NCBI GenBank assembly: GCA_021838765.1
Contig: JAKCCY010000172.1
Span: forward strand, 1-5,142
Length of the DNA: 5,142 nucleotides
Direction of reading: 5' to 3'
DNA from: Nitrospirota bacterium
GTDB taxonomy: Bacteria > Nitrospirota_A > Leptospirillia > Leptospirillales > Leptospirillaceae
Part shown: in pieces, positions 4,779 through 5,142 of the stretch
Layout: the number at the start of each line of letters is the position of its first letter
Numbering within the stretch: position 1 is the stretch's first letter
The notes under the pieces: generated by a model
Databases searched by the model: none
Seen by the model: the letters and a program-made list of their open reading frames with translations, nothing else
Told to the model about the DNA's origin: nothing
Translations under genes and position numbers: made by a program

Positions 4779-5142
4779 CCACCCAATGAGGGCCGTAGCC
4801 CCTCGAAACTTCCTGCAAAAAAGTTTTCTCCGGCTTTAGTATATTTGGTGTAATAGTCATTTCCGAAAATATCTTTGTACTCAAGAAAAATTTCCCAGGC
4901 GCCAGTATCAATGGTCTGGAAATCAGAATTATTATATTTTTCATTAAATTTTATCCGTACAGGAACGACTTTTTCCATATTACCGATGGTGAACTTGGGC
5001 CATTCTTCTCCAACTTGAATGACTCCGCCATAAATTGCCTGCTCAAAATCTTTGTTTTTATCCAAAATTCTCAGAACAATTTTTATATGAGAAGCTGGGC
5101 CCAATCCTTTGTTATAAATGGAACCATTCATAATCACCAAGA
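4769..5142 (-). CDS. C-terminal part of a hypothetical protein with a probable beta-sandwich domain; 5' end outside window
   Basis: The frame is open from the right edge to TAA at 4771-4769, giving about 123 visible residues. The visible start (VIMNGSIYNKGLGPASHIKI) reads like an internal beta-strand pair: the N.G.GPA..I motif is common in beta-sandwich domains of uncharacterised proteins, often following an N-terminal membrane anchor. The true start is therefore probably outside the window, although TTG at 5140 and ATG at 5131 are formally possible. Further strands appear at VVPVRIKFNEKY and AWEIFLEYKDIFGNDYYTKY. The end (FEGLRPSLGGSS) is low-complexity and could be altered by the rearrangement that brought in the integrase remnant 41 bases downstream. 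Function unknown. Coding sequence is AT-rich, like the 3233-4240 gene. Confidence 0.65.
   Translation of the reverse strand, partial: LVIMNGSIYNKGLGPASHIKIVLRILDKNKDFEQAIYGGVIQVGEEWPKFTIGNMEKVVPVRIKFNEKYNNSDFQTIDTGAWEIFLEYKDIFGNDYYTKYTKAGENFFAGSFEGLRPSLGGSS

Noticed and set aside
4315..4944. Plus-strand ORFs at 4315-4554, 4463-4777 and 4654-4839, and a minus-strand ORF at 4726-4944
   Set aside because: Antisense or shifted readings of the integrase remnant and the right-hand gene; no independent evidence.
1..5142. CRISPR array, tRNA or rRNA genes, and tnpA partner of tnpB
   Set aside because: I looked for regularly spaced repeats, tRNA-like cloverleaf arms and a short tnpA frame and saw none; the tnpB omega-RNA, if present, would lie beyond the left edge.

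Overview
This is a bacterial accessory region assembled from mobile-element debris and a few poorly characterised genes. Every confident gene lies on the minus strand, so the order of transcription is right to left. Composition is mosaic: the insertion sequence at 729-2023 is clearly GC-rich, the tnpB segment is intermediate, and the genes at 3233-4240 and 4769-5142 are AT-rich. The sequence alone does not identify the organism. A bacterium with strong AGGAG-type ribosome binding sites fits best.

Left third (1-2359): a TnpB gene of the IS200/IS605 superfamily runs off the left edge. Immediately upstream of it sits a complete ISAzo13-family insertion sequence with an intact DDE transposase, imperfect terminal inverted repeats and an apparent TA target duplication. 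The IS has cut into the 3' end of a small gene of unknown function (2000-2359). Removing the IS in silico restores a slightly different C-terminus, whose stop codon overlaps the tnpB start by 8 bases.

Middle (2360-3232): about 450 bases with no confident gene, holding a possible degraded reading frame, a 10-bp-stem hairpin and a doubtful 53-codon plus-strand ORF. Next comes a small antibiotic-biosynthesis-monooxygenase (ABM) fold protein at 2806-3117.

Right third (3233-5142): an exported 335-residue protein with a signal peptide, a predicted beta-rich N-terminal domain and a long helical C-terminal part. Its ribosome binding site overlaps the stop codon of a decayed tyrosine-recombinase (integrase) catalytic domain at 4252-4725. 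That integrase remnant has lost its N-terminus and carries an in-frame amber codon, yet keeps all the catalytic positions of its family. The window ends in the C-terminal part of a probable beta-sandwich protein that continues past the right edge.

The genes do not form one obvious pathway. Integrase debris, a TnpB element, a nested IS and small orphan genes together suggest the eroded edge of an integrated element or genomic island. I did not find a convincing complete novel system. The best leads are the layered insertion at the 2000-2359 gene, the identity of that gene, and the amber-interrupted integrase.
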